The notes beneath the pieces are model-generated. The model was not told the origin of the DNA and did no database searches. It saw only the letters and a program-made list of their open reading frames with translations. Below are positions 46,101 to 54,737 of a DNA stretch of 64,000 nucleotides, piece by piece (positions within the stretch are counted from its first letter, which is position 1; each line of letters starts with the position of its first letter). The DNA comes from Woeseia sp. (GTDB lineage: Bacteria; Pseudomonadota; Gammaproteobacteria; Steroidobacterales; Woeseiaceae), in contig JAJFKW010000001.1 in the NCBI GenBank assembly GCA_021773015.1, positions 1,781,305-1,845,304 on the forward strand. The letters run 5' to 3'. A program made the translations under genes and the position numbers.

Positions 46101-46301
46101 AAACCCCCAGAAAACGGGCAGCGTCGTTTCGGCAGCAAGGTCTGCGGCTGCGCGCGCCAGTGTGCTTTTTCCTATGCCAGGCTCACCGCTAATAAACAGC
46201 ATTTGACCACGGCCGGACTGGGCTCGACCCAGCGCCGCTGTGATAACTGCGGTTTCTTCGGCACGACCGACGATTGGTGCATTTGTCTCCGGCTCGTTCA
46301 T
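43110..46301 (-). CDS. Large AAA-type signalling ATPase with TPR-like repeats
   Basis: A 1063-residue cytoplasmic protein of the STAND/AAA_16 type. Residues 10-260 hold the ATPase: Walker A GEPGIGKST (39-47) and Walker B FVLVLEDLH (142-150). About 260-420 is the helical follow-on, and about 420-890 is a long array of TPR-like helix pairs. The end holds a small domain (about 910-970), a coiled coil and a C-terminal helix bundle (RARVNVRRRIKDAIERIA ... LENSIKTGSYCRY) of the kind attached to bacterial adenylate-cyclase or LuxR-like ATPases. No DNA-binding or cyclase domain is seen. It may sense a ligand or partner and signal through the C-terminal part. A small inverted repeat sits at its translation start. 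Confidence 0.85.
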   Translation of the reverse strand: MNEPETNAPIVGRAEETAVITAALGRAQSGRGQMLFISGEPGIGKSTLARAAADLAAETTLPVFWGFAWETGGAPAYWPWTQLLRKLTEHFALAESEVNQLSKIIPTATGSQDVSLQPEQARFLLLEGVRSLLMSSGAKSPFVLVLEDLHAADNDSLQLLHYVARHIREMPVLLIGTYREADARASDATEPLWQSVRDATVLKLRRFDRDEVRQLATVHEPDVSAEFVDVLFGTSGGNPLFVGELAGVLGRASPFDIQSVALPVTIQQVIARHLAQLPESARADLEKVSVLGRRFSNEALYSMLGTDKLANQQALKLALDADVLRPATDSDWEFSHVLYRDVIYHSLDGTRRETLHQSRAELLKERIDEGDFARWGELAMHLCASGPDYRNEGIEAWREAGRFASSRLAFDEAVRSYERALEAFGEGPRFSPEKRCALLLDLAAAMLTNGETNAGQAKCLEAYEMAHTLADPELMATAALTYGRVIVVAKVDTELVDMLRSTYAALPADNPANGARVAARLASAMQPSVNPAEPMQMARDAIALARTTDDRQVIFDVLKFAVPALLDFAPVDERIALNREVEALALEFDDIPSQFRSNLRMINDAAELGDRKIMNELIDKCGRIAKRIRLPHCEWRVLSARAMRSTIEGQFEQASALIDQAQTLAEQAGDVDAYITLPVQRFAILYDWDSSQAASFEVVERSLAAAFEILPAAADYARPMFASFAYRSGMTSSGESITDQALIDRLFAGGDRFCISRVGEIAAIAGDAKLAKKAYAALLPSEECCATMGLMGMHWSGPVSYSLGLLAAMLGNLDDAKRHLELALKIAIKMHAGPVKARILESLAEISERSGSLEQSREYSRIAQELVRRMELRASRVAPDGGNDAVGIAVDKNGLTMRRDGDVWKLAYAGQTASVRDSKGMHMLSKLVDNPNREVHVLDLSGTVAATVQGGVATAGLDDKARRAYRKQIQDLNEELAEAIELADEGHADVLREEIDFISRELSRAYGIGGQDRKTGSAAERARVNVRRRIKDAIERIARQLPAAGRYLENSIKTGSYCRYRPL

Positions 46302-46305
46302 GACA

Positions 46306-46325
46306 CCCGTAACTTAGACTACGGG
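46306..46325. repeat. Inverted repeat at the start of the AAA/TPR gene
   Basis: CCCGTA and TACGGG form a perfect 6-base stem with an 8-base loop, ending four bases before the minus-strand ATG at 46301. The distal arm lies where the ribosome would bind, so the hairpin could hide the site, or it may be a protein operator. Confidence 0.45.
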
Positions 46326-46510
46326 CAAAGTATAGTGCAAAAGACACGGCTAATATGCCGGGAGAATCCATGCCAACGGTGCAACTTCGCTACTCCTTTA
46401 GGTTATATTTCAGGCATCGCAGCATATGCGAATCGGCCAGGCTCAATGCGACCTGTCCGCGAGGAAGGTAAATGCCGGCATCATAATTTCTCGGCAGAGG
46501 AGCACTCATT

Positions 46511-47077
46511 GTGCGCAAGATGAAGAAAACCCATCCGTTTTTAATTTCACTTCTGCTATTCACCGCCGCAGCACAGGCGACGGATGAGAGAGCTGCAATA
46601 CCATTCGACAATGCCGCTGCCTGTATGGAGGGGCCGTTGGTACAGTTTGGGCAGTACATAGGCAATTGGGATATCGAAGATTCCAGGCTCAGCCAGGAAA
46701 CCAAGAAATGGGTCAAAGGCGCGGGCGCACGCTGGAATTTTGTTTGTGTCGGCGATGGCGCAGCCATACAGGACTTTTGGCTGCCCAACAGTGGTGCGGT
46801 CGGCACAAACCTGCGAATTTACAACCCCGATTCCAATAGTTGGGACGTTGCCTGGGCAGTCAGCTCCGTTTCCGGATTTGCACATATCGAGGCAAAGCAG
46901 GTCGAGACCGGCAACATCGTCATGCGTTTCAAGACGAAAGCGCCGACTCCCGACCGTCGAATTACGTTTTTCCCAGCGACCGAAAACAGCTGGAACTGGA
47001 AACTGGAAATCACGCTGGATGGCGGCGAAAACTGGGTTGAAGTTTACCGAATAAAGGCAAGCCGCAGCACGGATTGA
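46511..47077 (+). CDS. Exported protein of unknown function (DUF1579-like lipid-pocket fold possible)
   Basis: A 188-residue exported protein with a signal peptide (cleavage near AQAT). The start is a GTG with AGAGGAG upstream. The mature part is beta-rich, with regular aromatic residues (WDIEDSRL, WNFVCVGDG, WDVAWAVSS, WNWKLEITLDGG), and resembles small exported beta-barrel proteins around 160 residues long. I cannot name a family with certainty. It is divergent from the AAA/TPR gene by 209 bases and upstream of a CDP-glycerol-transferase-like gene in the same direction. Confidence 0.65.
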   Translation: MRKMKKTHPFLISLLLFTAAAQATDERAAIPFDNAAACMEGPLVQFGQYIGNWDIEDSRLSQETKKWVKGAGARWNFVCVGDGAAIQDFWLPNSGAVGTNLRIYNPDSNSWDVAWAVSSVSGFAHIEAKQVETGNIVMRFKTKAPTPDRRITFFPATENSWNWKLEITLDGGENWVEVYRIKASRSTD

Positions 47078-47239
47078 GCTGATCCGAAGGTTACAGAACT
47101 CGATAGGCGGAAATTCGCCGTGGGAATAACGTCATTGAAACGAGAAGCAATATCGTCGACGCAGATCATCCAGAATTGCGCAAGGACGCTAATTCGCACG
47201 CCATAATGATTGTGACTGCAAACGAATCTATCAACTGAA

Positions 47240-48268
47240 ATGGGTAAACGAGCCAACAATCTCCTGCTCTACGCCGAGCGTGATTATGCGTTCGATATAT
47301 TGCGCCCAATACAGAGTATTGCTATGGCCGAAGATCGCAAAGCCAGATGGTTTATCGTCGATTCTGCGTCACGAGAATTGTTACGCGACGGCGAAGTTGC
47401 GCTAAACAACGTGCCGGACGTCATAGCCTTTGCGCCGGATGTGGTGTTTGCGCCAGGAGATCGAGTGCCGTCCTTTTTTCCGGGGCACAAGGTGCAAGTA
47501 TTCCACGGTTTAAACGAAGACAAACGCGGCAACATATACCCGGAACGCGGGCTATTTGACCTTTATTGCACCGAAGGCCCGACGCGAACCGACATGCTGC
47601 TGCCGCTGGCGCGCCAACGCGGCCATTTTCGGGTACGCGAAACGGGATGGGTAAAGCTCGATTCGATCTTGAGTTTCCCAGAGTCTGCAGAGACATTCCA
47701 TCGTCCGCAAATTCTGTATGCATCAACATTTACCGAAAGGCTGTCCAGCGCTGTGGATCTTTATGCAGAAATTAAACGCTTAAGCCAATCAACCGTGCAC
47801 CAATGGTTGGTGACACTTCACCCGAAAATGGCAACTGATGTCGTCCAACGATATCGAAACCTCGCAAACGAAAACTTGCAGTTTTTTGAAACCGATAAAG
47901 TCATCGAGCTGTTGCACCGCGCCGATATCATGGTTTCGGATAATTCTTCGATACTGCAAGAATTCTTGCTACTAAAAAAACCCGTAATAACGTACCGAAA
48001 TCGCGCTCCTGGGCCACATCTCATCAACGTATTGCGAGCCGAGGATTTGCAGAATGCTATCAGCAACGCGCTCGCGCCCGACAGCGCCCGGGATAGTGCG
48101 ATCAGCGAATACGCGACGAATGTCACAACCTGGCTGGACGGTGCATCGGCGAAAAGAGTGTTAGCTGCTGCGGATGAACTAATTGCTGACGGGTGGATTG
48201 ATCGCAAACCCAAGAATTTTTGGAGAAACTTTAAAATGCGCCGCCAACTCCATTATTTCAGTCTATGA
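47240..48268 (+). CDS. CDP-glycerol glycerophosphotransferase-like protein
   Basis: A 342-residue soluble protein with the C-terminal fold of the CDP-glycerol:glycerophosphotransferase family. The family signatures appear in order: FHGLNEDKRG (about 88-97), VTLHPK (about 191-196), and MVSDNSSILQEFLLLKKPVIT (in parts SDNSS and EFLLLKKPV, about 232-250). Such enzymes add glycerol phosphate or ribitol phosphate to cell-wall or capsule polymers. Gram-negative members act in capsule or teichoic-like glycan synthesis. No partner glycan genes are next to it. The next gene begins three bases after its stop in the long frame, though its better start is 58 bases on. Confidence 0.85.
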   Translation: MGKRANNLLLYAERDYAFDILRPIQSIAMAEDRKARWFIVDSASRELLRDGEVALNNVPDVIAFAPDVVFAPGDRVPSFFPGHKVQVFHGLNEDKRGNIYPERGLFDLYCTEGPTRTDMLLPLARQRGHFRVRETGWVKLDSILSFPESAETFHRPQILYASTFTERLSSAVDLYAEIKRLSQSTVHQWLVTLHPKMATDVVQRYRNLANENLQFFETDKVIELLHRADIMVSDNSSILQEFLLLKKPVITYRNRAPGPHLINVLRAEDLQNAISNALAPDSARDSAISEYATNVTTWLDGASAKRVLAAADELIADGWIDRKPKNFWRNFKMRRQLHYFSL

Positions 48269-48325
48269 TCCGTGTCCGAGAAACGTCTAGCAGGCAACAT
48301 CACCGGCCGTCGAAAAGGTAATCGA

Positions 48326-49309
48326 ATGTACAAACTTGCAATGATCATTGTCCTCTCCATCCTCACCCTAGAGTTCGCCCTTACAGCTGAAAAACCTCTG
48401 AGGCCCGTCAATACATACTCGATAGTTGCACGCGACCCAGTGAGTGGTGAGATGGGCGCCGCGGTTCAGTCGCATTGGTTCTCTGTTGGCTCTATTGTGA
48501 TTTGGGCAGAGCCTGGCATCGGCGCTGTCGCCACACAGTCTTTCGTTGAGCCTAGCTACGGGCCGCTGGGTCTGCATTTGATGCGTTCAGGAAAAACCGC
48601 GGCACAAGCACTATCCGCGTTGATTTCGGTCGATGAACACGAAAATGTTCGGCAAGTGGGCATGATCGACGCCGCAGGCAATGTCGCCAACCATACCGGC
48701 AACAAAGCAATAACGGAGCACTGCGATATCGAAGGGGACAACTACACAGTACAAGCCAACATGATGTGGAATCCAGGTGTTTGCCGCGCGATGGCAAGTG
48801 CATTCGATGACACTTCAGGTGATTTGGCCGAACGCATGATGGCCGCACTCGAGGCCGCACAAAATCACGGCGGCGATGTTAGGGGCAAACAATCTGCAGC
48901 GTTGCTGGTCGTTAGCGGCGACGCTTCCATTCCTTCCTGGAGTGGCCGCGAATTCGAACTGCGTATCGAAGATCATGCGGAACCGATCGTTGAACTGCGT
49001 AGACTGCTCACGATGGCACGCGCGTATCGCTTAATGAACGAGGGCGACGAGCACATGACCAACGGCGCTGTCGAAAAAGCAATTGCAGCATACAGCGGCG
49101 CGGAAGCGCTGGTGCCTGACAGTCATGAGATGATCTTCTGGCATGCAGCAACGCTCGCCGCAGATGGACGCGTTGACGAGTCGTTGCCGATATTCAAAAA
49201 AGCATTCGAAATGTGGCCACTATGGCGTGAGCTTGTTCAGCGACTTCCCGCATCCGGCCTATTACCCGACGATCCGGCACTCATGCAGCGCATCTTGGCC
49301 GTCAAATAA
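48326..49309 (+). CDS. Exported DUF1028 protein with TPR-like tail
   Basis: A 327-residue protein with a signal peptide (to about ALTAE). The DUF1028 domain spans about 28-215, with TYSIVARDP, MGAAVQSHWFSVG and VEPSYGPLG, the Ntn-hydrolase-like layout of this family. The tail (about 235-325) looks like two or three TPR helix pairs (AYRLMNEGDEHMTNGAVEKA, in parts YRLMNEGDEH and AVEKAIAAYSGAE). The ATG at 48326 has AAAGG seven bases before it. The reaction of DUF1028 proteins is not established. It shares direction with the CDP-glycerol-transferase-like gene. Confidence 0.82.
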   Translation: MYKLAMIIVLSILTLEFALTAEKPLRPVNTYSIVARDPVSGEMGAAVQSHWFSVGSIVIWAEPGIGAVATQSFVEPSYGPLGLHLMRSGKTAAQALSALISVDEHENVRQVGMIDAAGNVANHTGNKAITEHCDIEGDNYTVQANMMWNPGVCRAMASAFDDTSGDLAERMMAALEAAQNHGGDVRGKQSAALLVVSGDASIPSWSGREFELRIEDHAEPIVELRRLLTMARAYRLMNEGDEHMTNGAVEKAIAAYSGAEALVPDSHEMIFWHAATLAADGRVDESLPIFKKAFEMWPLWRELVQRLPASGLLPDDPALMQRILAVK

Positions 49310-49342
49310 CCGGCCATTTAACGACGCCAACAAGTTGCCCCG

Positions 49343-50749
49343 TCAATCGGCCTCGATCGGCCAGGCAAACGGGTCGTCCGGCATGCTGACATAGGGCTGA
49401 CGGCCGCCGAGACGGGCATGCAATCGTAGCAGCGCCAAGCCAATGCCCGCAGCACCGTGCAGATACCCAGAGTATGCCGCCGGTCCATCGCCCATGAATG
49501 CCGGCGGAACAACCTCCCAATGCACACCGTCGTCATCGCGAATCGCCGCATCGCGTAGCTGTTGCCAAATCGCGTTTTGCAATTCTAGGCCCTCTGCCGG
49601 CAACGAATCTTCGGCATTCCAATCAGCGATCAGTCTCAGTACGCTGGCGCGGCCAAATCGCATGTCGAGAGGCATCGATGCTTCGCTAAAGGGGCTCCGC
49701 GGTGTCGCTGGCAGATCGATAGAGACCAATGTCTGCTTGATGCTCGCCAGTATTTCAGTCGCTACGTCTTCGCGCGAGCCCTGACTCACCCGCTCGTAGA
49801 GCAAAGCCGTTCCAGCCAATCCATGCGCCCAACCGAAGGCAAATTGATTGGCCCAGGATTCTAGCGGCCACCCGTACGGGATGCGCACTTCATCATTTTC
49901 AAATATTGCGATGGAGTTCAAGTAACTCACACTGGCCAACGCAGCATCTGCATAACGACGCTCGCCGGTCAATTGAGCCATTGTTTCCAGAACGTAAGCA
50001 ATACCTGCGGTGCCATGCGAGAAATTCGGTAGGTTAAAGTCTTTATCCCGGCGGAAAAGCCAGTAGGAACCAGCCGCCGCTGTTTGTGCCTGCAACAATA
50101 AGGAATCTGCACCACGCCTGGCCAAATCCAATGCGTTTTGATTGCCCGTTTGGTGCCCCATGTAAGCGAGAAACAGAACTGTGCCAGCATCCCCGTAGAG
50201 CAGATCATTCCAACCGCTACTCCAGTAAATCGCGCTGCTATCGTCGTGCTCGATCGCCCACTCATCTATTTTCTGCACGATCGCGGTCAGTGCGGCGGCA
50301 TAACGCGGCTTCTTTACGTACTGATGAACGTTATGGATTGCGACGCCCATTCCCGCGATGCCCGAATAAAGACTCGCACGATGCTGCAAGCCGTCGAAAT
50401 CGGCGTCGCGCTGAAGCACCGCAGCTAGGGAATCGGCTCCACGCAAAGCGGTTTCAAGATATTGCTCGTCCGCTGTCGCGCGATATAGCGAGATATAGAA
50501 TAGAACTTTGCCGGCGACGCCGCGGCCAAGATCAAAACTAGCGACCTCTGGTTGCAACGCATCATCAGGCCAACTAACACCGTCCTCGCTTGTTACCGCA
50601 ATTGAATCCATCCATCGTGCCACCGCCTCGGCGAGCTCAAGCACTTCCGTGCGCGATGGGTCAACCGCTTTCGCTGCCGTCAAAGGTGCCACAGTAACTA
50701 GCACGCACATAAACAAGCGCAGACAAAACCTTGTCAACGCTTCCTTCAC
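49343..50749 (-). CDS. Exported LanC-like alpha/alpha-barrel protein lacking zinc ligands
   Basis: A 468-residue protein with a signal peptide (cleavage near TAAKA) and seven GxxG-type helical repeats of the LanC fold: GRGVAG (75-80), SGIAG (129-133), GDAG (186-189), HGTAG (245-249), HGLAG (309-313), RFGRAS (364-369) and HGAAG (431-435). Lantibiotic cyclases need two Cys and one His for zinc; here WCxG is W-A308-HG and the CHG position reads RFG, so the zinc site is missing. The start is GTG, overlapping the amidase stop by four bases (GTGA). Export and missing zinc speak against lanthionine cyclisation. It may bind or process glycans or peptides in the periplasm. Confidence 0.82.
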   Translation of the reverse strand: MKEALTRFCLRLFMCVLVTVAPLTAAKAVDPSRTEVLELAEAVARWMDSIAVTSEDGVSWPDDALQPEVASFDLGRGVAGKVLFYISLYRATADEQYLETALRGADSLAAVLQRDADFDGLQHRASLYSGIAGMGVAIHNVHQYVKKPRYAAALTAIVQKIDEWAIEHDDSSAIYWSSGWNDLLYGDAGTVLFLAYMGHQTGNQNALDLARRGADSLLLQAQTAAAGSYWLFRRDKDFNLPNFSHGTAGIAYVLETMAQLTGERRYADAALASVSYLNSIAIFENDEVRIPYGWPLESWANQFAFGWAHGLAGTALLYERVSQGSREDVATEILASIKQTLVSIDLPATPRSPFSEASMPLDMRFGRASVLRLIADWNAEDSLPAEGLELQNAIWQQLRDAAIRDDDGVHWEVVPPAFMGDGPAAYSGYLHGAAGIGLALLRLHARLGGRQPYVSMPDDPFAWPIEAD

Positions 50750-52176
50750 GAAGAACTCAAGGCAGGTACGAATGGCGCGTCCCAGGTGCTCTCCAACGCT
50801 GCAGCAATGTGAAAAACGGTAACATCGTCAAATGCGCGGGATGCAATTTGCAAGCCCGTCGGAACACCATTGTCTGCGATCCCCGACGGCACTGAAATTA
50901 CCGGGCAGCGACCCATCATATTGAAGATGTGGCATGTAGATAGCATCAGATCGTCTGCCGTTTCTTTGTCATTCACCATGTAACGATCACGTATCGGATT
51001 AAAGTCTGCTTTGAGCTTAGTCGAAGTCACTGTTGGACAGACGAACACGTCGTAGTGTTCCATCAATTTTCCAAATACTGCATACATATCAGACTCAGTG
51101 CGGGCTGCGTTGTAATAACTCGCTGGGTCACGTTGTCGCGCCAACCCTTGTTCTGCCATTTTGACGTTATAGTCGCAGAGTTTATCGCGCGAGGTTTCCA
51201 TAAATTTCGCGATATTTGCGTTAGACAATTCATCCATGTGACCCCAATAAGCGTCTTCAATGCCGGCTGGCCAATCAAGTGACACTTCATCCACTACAGC
51301 GCCGAGATCCCGCAGTCGTCGAACGGCACCCAAGGTATTGGCCGCGATGTCTGGCTCAACCTCCAGATAGCCAAAGTCCATGCTAAATGCAATGCGTTGA
51401 CCAGCCAACGTCGCTGGAAAAGACAATGGGATCTCTACCTTTGGCAATGTCGATGCAGCATCAAGATAGTGCTGCCCACTAATGACGTTCTGCATTAGTG
51501 CCGCGTCCGACACTGTGCGCGCCATTGGACCGTTGGCACAGTAAGGCTCCATGTTGAATGGTGAATAGGTTTCGGGCACGCGACCGTACGGCGGTTTAAA
51601 ACCGACGAGTCCACACATTGAAGCCGGATATCGAATCGATCCGCCAATATCGGAACCGGTAGCCAAAGTCGTCGTGCCTACTGCAAGCGATGCGGCCGAA
51701 CCGCCAGACGAGCCGCCAGGTGTAATTTCTAAGTTCCACGGGTTTCTAGTAACACCAAAGAGCCGAGAATGCGTATTCCACAACGTACAAAACTCTGGGC
51801 AAGTCGTGCGAGCGTGGAATATTGCTCCTGCCCCACGCAGGCGGGCAGCCAGCACGGCATCATCTTCCGCAATCCGATTACGATGGATCAAGCTGCCTTC
51901 GGTATTGCGCTGACCACGGACATCCACTTCGTCCTTGATAGCGATAGGTACGCCCTCCAACAGACCAACGGTTTTTCCGCCCGCATACTTTGACTCCGCA
52001 ATGCGTGCCTGTTCTAACGCTTCCTCAAAAAAGGTGTGGCTAAACGCGTTAATTGCCGGTTCAAATCGCTCGCTTTGCGCGATCACCGCCTTCACTAATT
52101 CGACAGGCGACAAGTCGCCGTTTTGAAAAAGCTGGGTAGCCTCAACGGCCGACAGATAGCACAACTCATCACTCAT
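50746..52176 (-). CDS. Amidase signature-family hydrolase
   Basis: A 476-residue cytoplasmic amidase with the Ser-cisSer-Lys triad: K81 in IAIKDE, S156 in PGGSSGGSAAS and S180 in GSDIGGSIRYP. It has no signal peptide and no Glu-tRNA-amidotransferase partners nearby, so it is a catabolic or processing amidase rather than GatA. The stop overlaps the start of the exported LanC-like gene by four bases, which indicates coupled translation. Substrate unknown: aryl or acyl amides, or a peptide amide, are possible. Confidence 0.92.
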   Translation of the reverse strand: MSDELCYLSAVEATQLFQNGDLSPVELVKAVIAQSERFEPAINAFSHTFFEEALEQARIAESKYAGGKTVGLLEGVPIAIKDEVDVRGQRNTEGSLIHRNRIAEDDAVLAARLRGAGAIFHARTTCPEFCTLWNTHSRLFGVTRNPWNLEITPGGSSGGSAASLAVGTTTLATGSDIGGSIRYPASMCGLVGFKPPYGRVPETYSPFNMEPYCANGPMARTVSDAALMQNVISGQHYLDAASTLPKVEIPLSFPATLAGQRIAFSMDFGYLEVEPDIAANTLGAVRRLRDLGAVVDEVSLDWPAGIEDAYWGHMDELSNANIAKFMETSRDKLCDYNVKMAEQGLARQRDPASYYNAARTESDMYAVFGKLMEHYDVFVCPTVTSTKLKADFNPIRDRYMVNDKETADDLMLSTCHIFNMMGRCPVISVPSGIADNGVPTGLQIASRAFDDVTVFHIAAALESTWDAPFVPALSSS

Positions 52177-52286
52177 AAAAGTCGCTCAAACAACGCGGGT
52201 TGAAGCGTTAAGCTACAGGCAATTGAATTACGCAACAATGTGCTCAAAAAGGGGCATTTTCGGCTAGTGATTCACGTGGCTGGCGA

Positions 52287-54509
52287 CTACGGAGACCACG
52301 CATAGCCAATTTTCATGAAGAAAGTACGGTCAGTCGTCGTAAGACTGCTTAGGGAATCGTCATCAACATGCTGATCTGAATAGCCGAGAAAAAACACGGT
52401 TTGTGGATTCAACTTGTATGAATACAAAAGCTGGCGGCCGACATCCTTGGATCGTGCATCGACTTCGTCTATAAATAGCTCGGTGTTGCGTTGGACATCC
52501 TGAAATTGCGTCGTTAGGCGAATAAAACTGCGTACGCTAAATTGCCAAGTCAATCGAACATCATGTAACTGTGCGTCAAATATGTTCGGACCGTCTTTGC
52601 TATCCAACCGAACGAATGCGCTTTGCAAGCGAAGCAACAAGTGCTGGTTGATATTCCACGCCACACTCGGCTCAATTAGAACCTCGTCACCGAGTACGGA
52701 ATTTTCAAAGTCGATCTGATCACCAACTCGTGCAAACAAACTAATCGTCAAACCGCCAATCGGCCTAATTTGACCAGAGAGAAAAACCTTCTTTTCGTCG
52801 AATAGGATATCGTCAAACAGTACGTCTCTGGTTAGTCCACCAATTAGCAATTCGGACTGCATAGCCCCGTTGATCGTAAAGAACGCTTCAAGCTCTCGTT
52901 CAAGCAGTCGGCCCTGGTCGTCATGAGTGATATCCCAATTGCCGCTGAGTCGTATGCGCGTAAACCAGTCGTCCTCGTCACCATGCCAAAGTCTGCCAGC
53001 GCCAATTTCTTGTTTCTCGAAGTTCGAGCGCCTGACAAACCCAGAATCGGCCCTAAAACCGGAGTCGATTTTCCGCATTTGTGCGTTGGCGAACCAATTT
53101 CTGGTTTCGTACTCGTAGCGAAATTCGCCCGCAAATCCTGAAAACCGACCCAATGGCTGAGCAAACTCATCTGCGATTTCCGCAGGGTACTCTGTATCCG
53201 AAAACAACACCTGAGCTTCGATGGAATGCTGATCGTTGATTCTCCATCGCGAGTCCAAGCCGCCTACATAGTTGTGGTAGTCATCCCCACTGCGCACCGT
53301 CGCAAGCGCACCAAGCGATGAAGCCGCACCAAAGCTTCTGCTGTATCGGCCGACGACGGCGTTATTTCCACCGTCGATTGATTCACTATCGGAACCGAAG
53401 GTACCTGGGATCAGCAAATTGGTTACATCATCTTCGGCCGCATAAAATCCGAACGTATTGTCGCCGCGTCGACCGGAAATCTTCACTCCAACGCTGGGAT
53501 CGGCGACCGTGCGCGTGAATACCGCTTGAATTGGCGAATTAAAAAAGTCCATTCCTTCCAGAAAGAAAGGTCGCGACTCAGGAAAAAATAGCGCAAACTG
53601 ATTGTTCACCTCGAGCTGTGCGACATCCGCTTCGACCTGCGAAAAATCCGGATTGATTGCGAGGTTCGCAGTGATATCGGGCGTTATCCCCCAGCGCAGC
53701 GTTAGCCCAGCTTGCGCATCAAAGTCTCCTCCGGACAACGGCACGATTCCGGGGTCATCCGTCAGCTCGTTCTGAGATGCTGTGATCGTTGGCACGATCT
53801 CCAGATCTCGGCCTGGCTCAACGTTTTCCAAGCCTTGAATCCGAGTGAACTGACAAAGATAACAATTTAGTGCGCGATCAAGCGGGTTATTACTTAGACG
53901 AATGCGGGTGGCACGCGGATAGAAACGCAGAACATCAATACCCCAGGTTTGCTTTCCATTGACCCGCGGAAATCTGAGCTGATTGAGTGGAATTGCCATT
54001 TCAACGACAAAACCCTGTGCATTTATTTTACCGGCAGAATCCCAGATTGCGTTCCAGGAATCGTCTTCGTTGCGGTTGACATCGTCGTTGGTCAAGTCCA
54101 TCTGTGCACCAAGCGGGTTTGCGAAGAATTCGAACGCACGCCGCTCATCGCCAAACGTATCCAGTACGACGCCAACGAAGTCATCGGCGTATGCGGAATC
54201 TCTATCGCGAAGAAAAGCTCGAATGGCGTCTGGGTTTGGATCGCGCGCATCGAACGCGACGTACAGATATTCGCCATCTTCCATGAGATACGCGGTGGTC
54301 TGTACTTTGGCCGGTATGTTTTCTCCGGGACTGGTTTCGACGTTGAGACTGATTTTCAAGGCGTCGCGCCAGGCGATTTCGCTCAGCTCACCATTGATAT
54401 CGACGGCACTTTGGATATTCGGCAATTCGGGCATTGCGGCCGCTAGCGAGCTATGCGCCGCGGCAATCAGGCACATGCCGGCAACGACACGTATCGCTCG
54501 AGGAATCAT
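52287..54509 (-). CDS. DUF5916 outer-membrane barrel with CBM9-like N-terminal domain
   Basis: A 740-residue exported protein. After the signal peptide, residues 28-215 form the CBM9-like beta-sandwich (DINGELSEIAW, EYLYVAFDARDPNP, VVEMAIPLNQLRFP). The rest is a large beta-barrel of the DUF5916 family with the linker PDFSQVEAD and FPESRPFFLEG, and many alternating aromatic strands, ending in FFMKIGYAWSP, as expected for an outer-membrane protein. It has no TonB plug. Members often sit near peptidases and are thought to bind or pass a ligand across the outer membrane. It stands 110 bases after the amidase gene in the same direction of travel, with its own AT-rich upstream region. Confidence 0.85.
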   Translation of the reverse strand: MIPRAIRVVAGMCLIAAAHSSLAAAMPELPNIQSAVDINGELSEIAWRDALKISLNVETSPGENIPAKVQTTAYLMEDGEYLYVAFDARDPNPDAIRAFLRDRDSAYADDFVGVVLDTFGDERRAFEFFANPLGAQMDLTNDDVNRNEDDSWNAIWDSAGKINAQGFVVEMAIPLNQLRFPRVNGKQTWGIDVLRFYPRATRIRLSNNPLDRALNCYLCQFTRIQGLENVEPGRDLEIVPTITASQNELTDDPGIVPLSGGDFDAQAGLTLRWGITPDITANLAINPDFSQVEADVAQLEVNNQFALFFPESRPFFLEGMDFFNSPIQAVFTRTVADPSVGVKISGRRGDNTFGFYAAEDDVTNLLIPGTFGSDSESIDGGNNAVVGRYSRSFGAASSLGALATVRSGDDYHNYVGGLDSRWRINDQHSIEAQVLFSDTEYPAEIADEFAQPLGRFSGFAGEFRYEYETRNWFANAQMRKIDSGFRADSGFVRRSNFEKQEIGAGRLWHGDEDDWFTRIRLSGNWDITHDDQGRLLERELEAFFTINGAMQSELLIGGLTRDVLFDDILFDEKKVFLSGQIRPIGGLTISLFARVGDQIDFENSVLGDEVLIEPSVAWNINQHLLLRLQSAFVRLDSKDGPNIFDAQLHDVRLTWQFSVRSFIRLTTQFQDVQRNTELFIDEVDARSKDVGRQLLYSYKLNPQTVFFLGYSDQHVDDDSLSSLTTTDRTFFMKIGYAWSP

Positions 54510-54737
54510 TATGTGAATTTCGACTCGGTCAGGATTCAGCCATTAGATGCATCAAGCGGAAAAAGGTTTGTACTATAATCGAATACTTTACCCTTATATA
54601 ATAATTGCTTATGTCGATATAGCAGCATGTTTCATGCCAATACATTGGAACTGCGGCCCTTGTTCCAACCTACGGCCACCGATTCGACCGCAGGCATCTC
54701 ATCGCATTCTTCTAATCCGCGTTCTTAGTCTGTCGTC

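Noticed and set aside
49343-50749. Lanthipeptide biosynthesis cluster around the LanC-like gene
   Set aside because: No precursor peptide, LanB/LanM or exporter nearby; the protein is exported and lacks the zinc ligands.
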